Virus record (IMG/VR): IMGVR_UViG_3300023178_002274
Coordinates: 1 to 44,775 of that record
Direction: 5' to 3' (one strand)
Length of the DNA: 44,775 nt
From: a virus
The translations under genes and the position numbers were made by a program. This document shows positions 27,201-34,230 of the stretch, in pieces (position 1 is the stretch's first letter; each line of letters begins with the position of its first letter). The notes under the pieces are model-generated. The model was not told the origin of the DNA. It did not search any database and saw only the letters and a list, made by a program, of their open reading frames with translations.

Positions 27201-30006
27201 TATCTATGCTTAGTTGTACAAATCCTTCAGTAGTAAAAGTATAATCTTTATCTTTAATTAATAATTCACCGTTTCTATAAACGTAAACAGCTCTGTTGTT
27301 TAACTCATCTACGCTATAAGGATTACCAATACTAAAATATTTGTTATCTTCATCTATAACAGTATACTCATATGTAACATAACCTTCGTATGCTAACATA
27401 TCACTAAAATAAAACGCATCATTTTTTGTTTTTTCAGACATCATACGCTGAATAATTTGACTAACTACTGTTTCTACAGAACCGTCAACTCCTAAATTTT
27501 CAGCTGTTTGAATAAAGTTTCTTTTAAACTTAGCATATTCAGTTTTTGCATAGCGAATAGCTCTTGTAATGTCGTATTCTTTTTTAGTTGTATGTAACGA
27601 AGCAAATCCAATTAATCCAGAATGTTGTACAAACTTAGTTCCAAACTTACTTAGATTTGGAAGATCTCTTAAATTACTTGTTCCTGGAAACTCTCCTGTC
27701 CAAGCATTATTATTTTCAGTAATTGTTTTTACATGATCGTTAATTTGTCCTAGTGTAAATTCTTCAATTCCTTCATTATTAGGATTGTTTTGAAGATTAA
27801 TAGGAAATTCGTAATAACCGTTATCATTTTTTGGTGCTGTTGAAACTGTCTTAATAACTAATTTCTGATCTTCAGTTATGTCTGTAAGAAATTGAACATA
27901 TTTTTTAGTAGATCCGTCAATTATATCATATTCGCTAGGTAATACTTTTTTATCGTCAACAAATACACTTACTTGAATATCATTTAATAACGCGGCATTA
28001 TTATAAACATCAATTTCAAAATTATTAAATTGAATGCTTGTATCATACTGTCTAACAACTGGCTGTACACTTTCTCTGTATGCTTTTACCCATGCACTTC
28101 TATAATCAAAATTTTCTCTATTGATGTACTGTTGTAATAATCCTTTACTAACTGATTCAGTAATAACTTGTGTTCCGTCTTGATACTCGAACTCTTGTCC
28201 CTCGAAATCAAAGCTAAAGGTAATGTCACCAGTATTTTCGAGTGTTCTATAAACAATAGGAAATCCTAGTTCAACATCATTTGTTCCTGTTCCTACTTTA
28301 TAAGAAAATATTTTTGTGCCTGTAAATGTTGATGCTTCATAAGAAGAATAACTGTCGCCGTTGTTATCAAAAACATCAAACAAAGGCGGTTGATTGAGTT
28401 GGGTTTTTTGCTGTGCTTCTTTCCAACTACTATTAGAATAGTAATAAATTTTACCTTTGTTTTTTAACCCGTTTGTAACAATTACTGTTTCATTATCTAA
28501 TGGATCAGTATCTTCTGTTTCTCTTAATGCAATTTGACTTTGATTGTTGATTGTAAGAATATCTACTTCGTAAATTTTTCCGTTGACTCTTACATCAGTA
28601 TCAGCATTAAATAAAATTCTCATTCCTTTTACAATATCAACACCATCAATATTGTAACCTAATTGACCTTCAACATTGCTAAAAACATCTTTAGTAAAAT
28701 TATCAATCAAATCAACTGCTGTTTTAGACTTAGATCCAAAATTAAATAATTTTAATCCTGCTTCAAATTCAATAATAGGTCTAATTGCTCTGCTTGTTTG
28801 ATCAACATCAAACGGAATATCTAAAATTTCTGCTGTTGTTTTTAGAACATCTTGATGTACCCATTTGTTATATCTTGTCCATTGATTGCCGTCAACACTT
28901 TGTCTACTAATAACAATATAATCTTTGGTTCCTGCATAACCTAATGCATTATCAAAAGGTTGCTTATCAAAAGGATTTGCATCAAACTCAACATCTCTAT
29001 CTTCAATATAGTCTGCTTGAATTTTTAGATCGTTTGCATTAATAAGTTGAATACTTTTTCCAACACCTTCAACTACATATTCACCTGTGGCATATTTTTC
29101 AGGTAGTACAATACCATCAAACTTTATTTTCATTCCGTTTGATAATTTATGTCCTGAATTTAGTGTATAACTTGTTTTACCAATGATTTCTTCTTCAACA
29201 TTAATTTCACTGTTTTCTTCAATGTTTTGAATTTTAATTAATCCGCTTGCTTCAATACTGTTACCATTTACATAAAATAAGTAATCAGGAGCATTTAATG
29301 GAACTTCAAATGTAACAACACCTTGTTCAACTTCATTTTCAGATAGTCCGTTATTATATAAAAATTCAGTATCAGTAGTATTTTTAGTTCTAATACTAAA
29401 CGGCATGTTAGGTGCGTCTACATTAAATGTATATGTTTGTCCTCTGTATAGAGTCAGTGTAGGATTGCTGTTTACATTATTTCTATCAAATGCATATGCA
29501 CTGTTATCTGTATTATCAACAGGAAATACATCATAAGATAAATCTAAATCTCTTGGCTCGCCTAATACAGTAATACTATCAGGACCGTTTGGTAACCAAT
29601 AGTATTCTCTATAGTTTGTAATCATATCCCAGTTAATGTGTGGATTCCAAGAATAATATTCTTGTTGATTTAATACACTATGATCTGATACGTCTGCTGA
29701 ACGAATTCTTAAACTGTTAATATAGTCTCTATAATCTGCATAGTGAGATACATTTTCTAAATTATCCTTAATTACTAAAGCAGGCTCTAATTGATAGTCT
29801 TGTCTACTTTGAGAAACATCACTAATATAGTTGTCAGTATTTTTAAACGCTTTAGAATTTCTTCTACCAATATATCCGTCTAGTTTTTCAACTACACCTG
29901 GACTAATTAACTGATCTAAAGTAGCAGATAGAAATTTTTCGTTAGCAACTGTTCTAAAATACTTTGGTAATAGATCAGAACTTTTACGTTGTTTATTATC
30001 GGCCAT
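15229..30006 (-). CDS. Giant virion protein (4925 aa), gp7 position
   Basis: One unbroken frame encodes 4925 residues, directly after gp6 with a TAATG junction, the place T4 gp7 occupies (1032 residues). Residues 1-150 are a charged head without a signal peptide. Trp/Tyr-rich segments resembling small carbohydrate-binding modules lie near 1492-1528, 1752-1775, 2240-2262 and 2828-2858. FG-GAP-like propeller blades are near 2207-2227, 2905-2923, 2955-2980 and 3012-3035. Glycine-rich GSGY modules are at about 3520-3592 and 3879-3965. A repeat of the form VNG-x4-6-DY followed by a DxIxI strand occurs at about 680, 905, 4014, 4159, 4324, 4519, 4644 and 4830. The C-terminal 150 residues include an LTRGTLGT stretch. 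Similar very large proteins exist in marine T4-like phages (recollection). Probably a baseplate-periphery protein with adhesive modules; gp7 homology itself is not shown. Confidence 0.85.
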   Translation of the reverse strand: MADNKQRKSSDLLPKYFRTVANEKFLSATLDQLISPGVVEKLDGYIGRRNSKAFKNTDNYISDVSQSRQDYQLEPALVIKDNLENVSHYADYRDYINSLRIRSADVSDHSVLNQQEYYSWNPHINWDMITNYREYYWLPNGPDSITVLGEPRDLDLSYDVFPVDNTDNSAYAFDRNNVNSNPTLTLYRGQTYTFNVDAPNMPFSIRTKNTTDTEFLYNNGLSENEVEQGVVTFEVPLNAPDYLFYVNGNSIEASGLIKIQNIEENSEINVEEEIIGKTSYTLNSGHKLSNGMKIKFDGIVLPEKYATGEYVVEGVGKSIQLINANDLKIQADYIEDRDVEFDANPFDKQPFDNALGYAGTKDYIVISRQSVDGNQWTRYNKWVHQDVLKTTAEILDIPFDVDQTSRAIRPIIEFEAGLKLFNFGSKSKTAVDLIDNFTKDVFSNVEGQLGYNIDGVDIVKGMRILFNADTDVRVNGKIYEVDILTINNQSQIALRETEDTDPLDNETVIVTNGLKNKGKIYYYSNSSWKEAQQKTQLNQPPLFDVFDNNGDSYSSYEASTFTGTKIFSYKVGTGTNDVELGFPIVYRTLENTGDITFSFDFEGQEFEYQDGTQVITESVSKGLLQQYINRENFDYRSAWVKAYRESVQPVVRQYDTSIQFNNFEIDVYNNAALLNDIQVSVFVDDKKVLPSEYDIIDGSTKKYVQFLTDITEDQKLVIKTVSTAPKNDNGYYEFPINLQNNPNNEGIEEFTLGQINDHVKTITENNNAWTGEFPGTSNLRDLPNLSKFGTKFVQHSGLIGFASLHTTKKEYDITRAIRYAKTEYAKFKRNFIQTAENLGVDGSVETVVSQIIQRMMSEKTKNDAFYFSDMLAYEGYVTYEYTVIDEDNKYFSIGNPYSVDELNNRAVYVYRNGELLIKDKDYTFTTEGFVQLSIDIVEDDLITIRDYDSTDGCWIPPTPTKLGLYPAYYPKVYSDDTFILTDAESTGPWKFYGVKSQNMNEGNKLGWFYPLFTSEAEAIQYDNLNAGTGTVKAIEFEGSNKIFFMPNATKKEAVEDTTDFNAYPELVTVIQGHDGSIVKTYGDYRDGLILELEKRIHNNIKIKYDPSIFNIDDFEDTYNDPTKFTDQKVNPSLIIDFNQWLENAGSIDYSQHTFFNNLDGFTYNYAHATDPEGQPLRGFWRGIYKKYFGTDRPHLEPWVCLGIQNKPTWFNDVYGESPYTKNNKVLWEDLENGYIRDPENPRYSIKHRHKNLQKHIPVDVDGNLVAPSETGFAQGLISTRTGDSFKFGDQAPVETAWRRNSEYPFALIIAWLVNQPTKVFGLAFDRSRTVRNSAGELVYSETNKRIRLQDLVFPNIAEDDQRVYTSGLVNYMQGMLRGNSNYLYSVYKTDINNISYQLGFKLGGFTQQEKFKLILDSRTPYNEGNIFVPEENYNIFLNTSTPLERYSYSGVIVEKQSRGYTVRGYDRSSPAFRTYPVIKQQNDTTIRIGGISENFVTYQSNRIYEQGQLVQIGDSYYRVTVKHNTDESPNLEYFAKLPYLPETGGVSATFAKIFDKEIQEVPYGTLFPDVQGVVDFLLGYGAYLESQGFIFDTYNQAIGDVVTWKTSAKEFMFWSLQRWKAGTLITLSPGADKLEFESEYSVVDDIFDNFFDYSLLKADGKKFQPEFSGTIRDKSNKFGLATKNTADGIYHIKIPVVQKEHVVIIDNNTVFGDIIFDQPSGYRQERIKVLGYRSDEWNGGLNIPGFIYDSAVVTEWTAWKDYAIGDIVKYKAFYYTAITKIPGAASFQNSVWSRLPREPKAGLIPNFEYKTNQFADFYDLESDNFDIDQQRLAQHLIGYQKRKYLENIIPDSVSQFKFYQGFVRDKGTKNALTKLFDKLGSANKDSLEFFEEWAILNGQYGSTSGYEEFEIKINEEDMRLSPQPFTLVDRIDTQDTTLIKQLERKDIYLKPNNYDHKPFPTEYKFKDYINTAGYVTEEDVDFTVATYDDILSLNIDSVETGSYIWVGNVDNSWNVYKSSPTNVKVLSSTQSSSGFQITVDRIFDVKVGEIFGVVNTPFDKFYKVVSVELDKITVEGTGSENTDLEGFITILTPARISSPEELNQLVFDTKLYDKETVWLDDNGSGKWSVLENEKRFLADKEITNTSSVDFATSFDIDSNNANLVLGNPGVNDSSINTSNVNIYNRQTDFGPINLVSTINEPASLWTTNNDFGKSVAISTDGKYIAVGAPGASDVKSQFVGQYDPAITYNQGDIVKYTEELWLARRTVQPAEITSLNTFRSTAIVLDEKYDTITQAYPDIEYVIRGNYSFADEATNHVLFRAPSDMYEASKVGDKFNTVWNEFTTKTPLGYSPFNGDAVLNKQFFTKQHTIVDKIDVILLIDNTQAVPGVGDTITSTLGKGTVQYRFNNPDNKTLIYVKDVNGDFAETGELYSGIVFLGEYEKLFATEYTGYNGWWYVDVGTTFNSTEVAETNPNLIYKDFIKQEESTTPVDYYNIFDNLQTRSAIQVTPISHIETLSFIEGQTEIERLDTRWYFRSPVDADLEVGDTFRFYLNELKVNNIVQSPEAIGLTFDYLNGATHTVDDIWDGEIVVLYTNFDLQGNPFIPEVGDQVIDQTTNASATVTNVIRLFDRVKIFVKNATDGWSLGTDNDDISTCSFFLNDSTERLIGNIISSELATTNAGRAIVIDTGENIAVSPATVLEDLEYFVYFENTKSGITRTSTPPNRLNLDWTEVRNIPIDVSADPSGRTNEGVVGFFEKSGGLLYNTLGYYTVPDAVDGLQFGNQIKIRKNNNTYLALIHAKGNGTTTLPGKIYVYKKDADTDWLLNKDPNYRGVFDPTIDYYENELVLYSGEIYRLTTNLIAQPFNSQFWEVVTEASDVLGFMPNTSGIEIGDSTLNQTNLFAFGEKYDVSEDGQVLVVTVDYDPVNPVRKVAVYRLNNGRYQYSQLLESDLSEDENFGSDVSISNDGKVVFIGASRNDTINRANGAVYSYQQQNGTFVLSQTVYGPDQGLNVQFGSRVEYNNGTLAVGSVGGDIVNKTSFDGDQTSFDNKVTQFTQVDQDSGTIELYENYNNKFLYGQTLSYNKDVIFFADNFKIVNNHVYVGLTLYTEEVEDGNNINGKVIDFRKDKNTFMWSELRSPIDQVDISKFNGAFLYDTKTNELLTYVDILDPIQGAIAGPAEQEISIKTPYDIAQYNIVVDNTANEDTLNPTTDEFVGKIWWDISTAKFVNPYQGDIISSTNKFNKLFTGASIDIYEWVESTVIPSRWDARADTEAGIVAGISGKSLYGDNAYSSKRVYDTASKTFSTKYYFWVKGKKTIPNVPGRFVSAYDVSQYIQDPDSQNYKYLTMNSNSQFALHNCESLIRDNDIALSIRYWINENQQQNIHREYQIVTDGLKTSKPSKIVEDKWIDSLVGYDLQNRPVPDLNLSAKQKYGNQNVPRQSWFVNRKEALKQTIERINYVIKDILILDAYDISSLDDKDPAPAFAERKYDTTVDTVAELRFVNVSSAKPAVISPVIENGRIVDIVITDKGQGYTVAPTYKIIDSKGQDAELDITIDENGSIARVRILKSGKNYSNSARISIRKFSVLVNSDENIGGRWAIYSYSGTYSRVESQAYDVSLYWEYIDWYKTGYNQFTVINHTIDYAYQLDSINVTVGQVVKITSIGSGGWLLLRKVDDQENVDYTVNYETIGRQNGTIQFKQQIYDTLISNTGYDGISYDSQFYDVQPITELRIILDVVKNKIYINDLEIEWNKLFFVGLRYVFSEQNFVDWAFKTSFVKAKHNFGDLAQKITFQNDNLSSYEDYVNEAKPFKTKVREYVSSYEKTETNSIVATDFDLPPKYNAVLGKIHAPEVQVVDGEILTGIADISSYPNRHWAENVGFELTDIVIADSGSGYLSKPIIKIVGGGGSGAKAEAFIGAGKITNIKVTKPGSGYITPPEIIIEGSLDDDGSAGRAAAQLGNGKIRSAHVVVKFDRTTGNFLITTLDETETFTSQPNQQVFELKYPMNVISTNITVLVNGVEALRSQYTYDNKKDTTKGYDRYKGRILFNTAPNANSEITVQYKKGTELLDAQDRINLLYNPTTGQLANDLSQLMDGVDYGGVEVTSIDFGGGAGWNADRWNESAFDVFDTTYEDEVFVLDGSTSVFELNQPLENGVVYNVYLNGVRIDDEAWTSSEDSTSITNKNAKMRSITGDGTTTTVTIDEELIPTEAGDIIVIRKETSDGSFIPDPKSYDTLVDGGNLRYTTAKGINAEDINIDGDGFVTPTTSKGPEELVPGQVLDTVDIKVFHRVGTGGSEISSNVYSADSSVLTYKFDFLPQNKDALMVKVNGIVVSNYTVNYKDKTVTFDSALSNTDEINIISLTSNGNGILDIGTFETDGSTIVYESNVPYTEESNSYLSMDGEEPEYVVIETANNKIGFDFGLPPEEGKVINFAIYTGTEKTFSQIGIDTFTGDGSTSAFALSRIPFATIPLLSNIIVKKNNKILSAGYKEEFVISTAREYQLRTYQQPPGKLGSDDIVLLLNGKALVPAVDYIIRPFNSSVELFDGVGEDGDRLQIFVTADADYTLTVADTVATVTLNDAPADGDTVSIYNFAKHDVQAIERTRLDAVNRVTLTVGTDDHEEYHRLRNGLIKLDIKAKDSQYAWVTINGDLLTPNVDYYVTEDGNFVKILNEIADNDQIDIIQFGTTGITSNRFAFRQFKDIFNRTVYKRLGDDRAYRLAEDLSVFDNKIVLENAEGLPEPNSAINLPGVIFINSERIEYFVKEGNKLKQLTRGTLGTGVKHVHDAGSVVYNQGYTQTIPYKDETVQVKHTGDDSTNTFDLGYTPSSVNELEVFVGGKRLRKSAVKVFDITVNQDSPEGDVTVPAEFTVENSNLVLTRTPVLGESIIIVKKQGKLWTPLGESLEDVENSITRFLKSKEAELPE

Positions 30007-33000
30007 TAGTAACTAGATCCTCCGTTGCTAGAAGTACTGCCTGTATTTAAATTTGAACTTACAGTATTGCCTGTTGTTGTAGATTGTACACTACTTACAA
30101 CTGTGCCGCCTGCGGCTTGTATATTAGTTGCTGTAATGCTGTCAATAATTTCAACATTATCAACTGTTGCACCACTAATAAAAATTTCAAAATCTTCTGA
30201 TTTAATTTCATATAAACTACCAAATACCTGAGATTGTTGTTTTGGAACAATAACAAAGTTGCTAATAGATGGTGCTGTTGCTGTCATAACATATGTTGCT
30301 AGTTCTGTAAAACTAAATGTATCGCCAAAGTCCCAGTTATCTAGGCTAAAGAATTCGTTAATTGCGGCAATTACTCGTGTTTTAATTTCGTTATCGTTTA
30401 CAACTTGATCTGGATTTTTAACAACTTTAAATGTTGCTTGAACATCTGGATCTGCTTTTTCGCCAAACAAAACTTTATAAGACACAGGATGATAAATTAC
30501 TTCATCACTAATTGATTTAATCTTATTGATATCTTCACTATACAATAGATATAATTCGTCTGAGCTTGGAGGCTTTGGCATAGCACTTACTGCACCTTTT
30601 AGATACTGTCTAAATGATCTGTCATATTGTCTTGTAAGCAAATAAGTATCCATTATATTACTTGCCGCAGAGTCAAGTCTTGAATTTTCATCTGCACTGT
30701 GAACATACTGGAATTTTAAATTTCCTCTACCTACAAATGCTTGATAGCCACTTTCGATAACTAGTAAACTTCCGCTTATTGCCTTAAAAGTTTTAGTATC
30801 TTCAATATAAAAAACTTGTCCGTCATCGTATTGGCTGTATGCACCGATACTTGATTCGTTTGGTACAACTCTAACACTATTTGCATTATCGTATACAAAA
30901 ATTTCACTGCCTTGATTACTTTGAATCTTTTTCTGGAAAATATATTTTGAACTACTATTAGTTTGAGGTGCAACAAGATTTTCAAAAATATCCGGATCGT
31001 CAATAATGCCATCATTATTTTCGTCGTAGAATCCAACTTCAATCTTTTTAGTGTTTACATATCCGTCAATATCAATATATTGATCAGTGATTTCCCAAAC
31101 AGTGTCTACTGTAAACGGCACTACAGAATCTGGCTGTGTATTAATACTTAAAATTCCAATCTTGTCTTTAATAAGTTTTCCTGTTTTGTTATTAAAAATC
31201 TTTTTAGTGTTATCAAAATAAAAATTAACATCTTGATCACTTTCAAAAAGATAACGTAATCCTCTGTAAGTAATTGTATAGGTTTCGCCATTTGTTTCAA
31301 ATAGTAATAACCAGCTCGAGTCTAGCTCTGCTGAGCTAGTATCGCCTGTTTTACCTAAATTAAACTCACCTAAACTATTCAAGTTTTCTTTAATAATAAC
31401 ACGCCATTCTCTCAAGTTTTGATCGTATCTTAAACCAAAAGTTTTGTAAGCAAAAATTTGATCAACTAGTTGTGTTTTAACATCTGTACTAAGTGTTCTT
31501 GTAAGTTTTGGTCTAATTTCTTTAACTATTGCACCTTCTGGCACCTGCTTGTTAAACTTGATAGGTCCATTGCCGCTGGAGTCAACTTCTGTACCATTAC
31601 CGTTAACACCGATGACTTTAACCCAAAAGTAATCAACAGAGTTAGGATGATCGGCAGATCCACTCATTAGTGTATACTTGTCGCTGTCTACCATAAAGTG
31701 CTGACCTGTTGGTGCAACAAATTTAACTAACGCACCCGATTCTACGAATCTTAATGCACCGCCTGTAAACGTGCCGACTTGAAAACGTGTACCGTTTGTA
31801 TCTTGTAAGTAACCTGTGGATAGGTTTGTATCAGCTGTTGACTGCACAAAACTTGCCTGCAAGTCATCTGTAATAATTCTACTATAATTGTAATGATAAA
31901 AACTGTTAATACCTCTAGTAGACAAAAGAGGTTGTATTAGATTTTCAATATTTCCTTCAATGTCAGTTTGGGTTACAAAACTAAACTGATATTTTTTAGT
32001 AAAAGAATCTTGATAAATTACACCGTCTTGCGAGTATAAGTTTGTGCTAGAATATTTTGCCGTAGGATCTTTTAAATCAAAGTTTCTACTAATACCACTT
32101 GCAATCCTGTTTACAGTTTTTGCTTTAATAATTTCTTGACTAACGTTCAAAGGACCAATTTGATAGTCTTCTGCCGTTATCATTCTGTTTTGTGTATAAT
32201 AAGTTTGTGGAGCACTGTTTCTAATACTTGTGTTAGACTCGCTAATACTTGCATTATCAACATTATATTTTAAACTTAGAGTAATATTAATAGTTTCGAT
32301 TTTACCGACCGAACTTACATATTTTATCGATACTACTGTGTTTGAAATATCTGCAGGTCTAATAGTATATTGTCTATTAGCACTCTGTCTATAATAAACT
32401 CTAAAACTTCCTTTTGGTAGATTACCAAAAACACCGTCGGCAAAAACTAAATTAATTTTATCATCTTGGCGTGTTTGTACAGCAAAAATATTTCTTTTAT
32501 TTTTGTTAATACTATTATATGTTACATTTGTACCGATAGTTGAATCAACTTTTGTCCACAAAGCATTTTCAGTACCTATACTGTTTAGCTTATAAAGCCA
32601 TATATCTGAGTTATTAATGTTTGCTGAATCTATACTAATAATTTGATTTGCACTCGGGGCTGTTACTGTAAAATCACCTGTTTGTAATTGCCCTTGTCTA
32701 AAGTGAACAAAGTATCCAGTGTTGCTACTTGCATTACCTTGGCCATCTTCTCTGTATAGGAAACCCAAACTGTTTCCTGGAAGAGGCGGTTCTTCAATAA
32801 TATTTCCTTCTTTAATTCTACAACTAGTAACTTCAAACTTAGTGCTTTCGCCGTTTACAGTTTTAGAAAAACTATATGTAGGAGTGTTTTGATTAATTGC
32901 ATTAAACTTATAACTCTGTGTTAATACACCAGCTACTGTATCTGATGTGATAGGTTTTCCTACAATATTGTTTACGGGCAGTGCCGCATTAAGAATCTTA

Positions 33001-33470
33001 CGGAACTGTTCTTCCCAATTTTCGTTACTAGGATCGTTCCATGCAACTGTTTGATCTTTTAAATTAAATCCGTTACTATCATAAATTGTTTCTGTTGTTG
33101 ATACAGAGTCGATTTTAAGAAATCCGTTTGCGGCTCTGTTACGCTTAGGATTATAAGACAACAGACGAGCAAGTCTTAAAACACTTTCTCTGCGTTCAGC
33201 AAGCTCAATATAGTTTTCTCTAGCATTTAGATCAACACGGAAAGCAATATTTTGTCCAAGGAAAGCAATAAGATCAATAAGTGCTAGATATTCACTAGAT
33301 TCAATGTAGTCGTTAAAATCTTCTGGATAGTTTTGGCGGAGATATCCAACCATTGTTCGTCTTAAATTATCAAAATCATAAGACTTAAAGTCAGCATTTT
33401 TAAAGGATTGATAAATGCGTTTCCAATCCTCTGCTATAAGTAATCTATTTTGTCTGTCCGTTGTTGGCAT
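30006..33470 (-). CDS. gp6: Baseplate wedge protein gp6 (extended)
   Basis: The N-terminus (EDWKRIYQSFK, RRTMVGYLRQNYPEDFNDYI, LIAFLGQNIAFRVDLNARENY) is the typical start of T4 gp6, the baseplate wedge protein that forms the inner ring and changes shape on infection. The region near residues 1010-1100 (RVIAAINEFFSLDNWDFGD) matches the C-terminal part of baseplate J-type proteins. At 1154 residues it is nearly twice T4 gp6 (660). Residues 816-827 form an exact EF-hand-type calcium loop (DENNDGIIDDPD). The last 40 residues are a Ser/Thr/Gly-rich tail. A late-type octamer lies 19 bases upstream and AGAGGA precedes the ATG. Followed by the giant gene via TAATG. Confidence 0.93.
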   Translation of the reverse strand: MPTTDRQNRLLIAEDWKRIYQSFKNADFKSYDFDNLRRTMVGYLRQNYPEDFNDYIESSEYLALIDLIAFLGQNIAFRVDLNARENYIELAERRESVLRLARLLSYNPKRNRAANGFLKIDSVSTTETIYDSNGFNLKDQTVAWNDPSNENWEEQFRKILNAALPVNNIVGKPITSDTVAGVLTQSYKFNAINQNTPTYSFSKTVNGESTKFEVTSCRIKEGNIIEEPPLPGNSLGFLYREDGQGNASSNTGYFVHFRQGQLQTGDFTVTAPSANQIISIDSANINNSDIWLYKLNSIGTENALWTKVDSTIGTNVTYNSINKNKRNIFAVQTRQDDKINLVFADGVFGNLPKGSFRVYYRQSANRQYTIRPADISNTVVSIKYVSSVGKIETINITLSLKYNVDNASISESNTSIRNSAPQTYYTQNRMITAEDYQIGPLNVSQEIIKAKTVNRIASGISRNFDLKDPTAKYSSTNLYSQDGVIYQDSFTKKYQFSFVTQTDIEGNIENLIQPLLSTRGINSFYHYNYSRIITDDLQASFVQSTADTNLSTGYLQDTNGTRFQVGTFTGGALRFVESGALVKFVAPTGQHFMVDSDKYTLMSGSADHPNSVDYFWVKVIGVNGNGTEVDSSGNGPIKFNKQVPEGAIVKEIRPKLTRTLSTDVKTQLVDQIFAYKTFGLRYDQNLREWRVIIKENLNSLGEFNLGKTGDTSSAELDSSWLLLFETNGETYTITYRGLRYLFESDQDVNFYFDNTKKIFNNKTGKLIKDKIGILSINTQPDSVVPFTVDTVWEITDQYIDIDGYVNTKKIEVGFYDENNDGIIDDPDIFENLVAPQTNSSSKYIFQKKIQSNQGSEIFVYDNANSVRVVPNESSIGAYSQYDDGQVFYIEDTKTFKAISGSLLVIESGYQAFVGRGNLKFQYVHSADENSRLDSAASNIMDTYLLTRQYDRSFRQYLKGAVSAMPKPPSSDELYLLYSEDINKIKSISDEVIYHPVSYKVLFGEKADPDVQATFKVVKNPDQVVNDNEIKTRVIAAINEFFSLDNWDFGDTFSFTELATYVMTATAPSISNFVIVPKQQSQVFGSLYEIKSEDFEIFISGATVDNVEIIDSITATNIQAAGGTVVSSVQSTTTGNTVSSNLNTGSTSSNGGSSY

Positions 33471-33489
33471 TGCTTTTCCTCTTACATGT

Positions 33490-33497
33490 TATTTATT
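33490..33497 (-). promoter_or_regulatory. T4-type late promoter variant AATAAATA (gp6)
   Basis: In the 47-base gap between gp25 and gp6 the minus strand reads AATAAATA, 7 of 8 bases of the T4 late octamer, 19 bases upstream of the gp6 ATG. This position and spacing match the other late motifs, and it is in non-coding sequence, where it has no other explanation. Confidence 0.65.
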
Positions 33498-33517
33498 TGA
33501 TTTAGAAAAGTGCGTAT

Positions 33518-33958
33518 TTAATTTATTCTATTTCGCTCATCAAAATCTAACGTAAGTCGTTCACTTATGTTGTAAGGCAAGTAAGTAAGAGTACACTCGA
33601 TTTGTATGCCGTAATCAAACGTATCTACAACAATGTTGCTTGCGGATACCCTAGGATCATAATTAACAATAGTTGTTACGTTTTCTGCAATCGCTTCTTT
33701 TAGTGTTTCTGTAAGAGGTTCAAAAAGTGCGTCCCAAATAATACACCCAAACTCTGGATTTTCTAGTTTTTCGCCTTGTCTAATATTAAAATGATTCAGC
33801 AGATCTTGTTTAATTAAACCAATATCATACAACACAAAAGAGTCATTGTTAGGATTAACAGTGCTAGTACCTCTATAGGCTTTTGATCCAGGAACAGCCT
33901 TTGGAGCTTCTGGACTTTTTACTGTAATATTCTTATAAATTGGTTTTTCTGCACTCAT
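33518..33958 (-). CDS. gp25: Baseplate wedge protein gp25
   Basis: A 146-residue protein of the GPW/gp25 family, which in T4 links gp6 and gp53 in the wedge and contacts the sheath. The signature is in the middle: IRQGEKLENPEFGCIIWDALFEPL, the conserved gp25 core, followed by a helix and two strands (VDTFDYGIQIECTLTYLPYN). Length is close to T4 gp25 (132 residues) with a short N-terminal extension. It lies between the PAAR gene and gp6, consistent with baseplate gene order. A Shine-Dalgarno-like AGGTGG lies about 12 bases before the ATG, rather far. No enzymatic role is expected despite the family's old lysozyme name. Confidence 0.93.
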   Translation of the reverse strand: MSAEKPIYKNITVKSPEAPKAVPGSKAYRGTSTVNPNNDSFVLYDIGLIKQDLLNHFNIRQGEKLENPEFGCIIWDALFEPLTETLKEAIAENVTTIVNYDPRVSASNIVVDTFDYGIQIECTLTYLPYNISERLTLDFDERNRIN

Positions 33959-33966
33959 ATCAATAT

Positions 33967-34230
33967 TTATCCACCTATAGAAACGTCAGAGGAGCCTGTG
34001 GCTACGTCACCGCAAGTTGCTTGATCTCCTGCAACACAAATTAATTTTCCAAATAACTTTACTGTGGTATTAATAGATGCAACCATTGTTGGCGATGCAT
34101 GTTCTCCTGGACCGTGTCCTTCAACAGCATCTCCATCTAATATAACTAGTTCGTTGTTTATTCTCACAGTGGTTTGACTAGGAATCAAATCTCCACCTGC
34201 TGTGTCGTTATCTCTACATACTCCTGGCAT
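33967..34230 (-). CDS. PAAR-motif spike tip protein (gp5.4-like)
   Basis: This 87-residue protein starts MPGVCRDNDTAGGDLIPSQ, and its VEGHGPGEHASPTMVA and NTTVKLFGKLICVAGDQATCG segments are typical of PAAR proteins, which form a small metal-stabilised cone on the end of contractile-tail spikes. Histidines and cysteines in these segments are likely zinc ligands. In T4 the equivalent is gp5.4 on the tip of gp5. It sits three genes from gp5 and just before gp25. Start and upstream stop share one base (TAATG). The product is short and complete, with no toxin extension. Confidence 0.88.
   Translation of the reverse strand: MPGVCRDNDTAGGDLIPSQTTVRINNELVILDGDAVEGHGPGEHASPTMVASINTTVKLFGKLICVAGDQATCGDVATGSSDVSIGG

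Noticed and set aside
15229-30006. The giant frame as an artefact of joined or misassembled genes
   Set aside because: The frame is continuous, recognisable modules occur along its whole length, and the N-terminal and C-terminal ends abut neighbours in a normal way, so a single real gene is the simplest reading.
33964-33971. GATAAATA on the minus strand just before gp25
   Set aside because: It matches the late octamer in 7 of 8 bases but lies only five bases from the ATG, so transcription would begin at or inside the start codon; it overlaps the PAAR stop and is probably chance.
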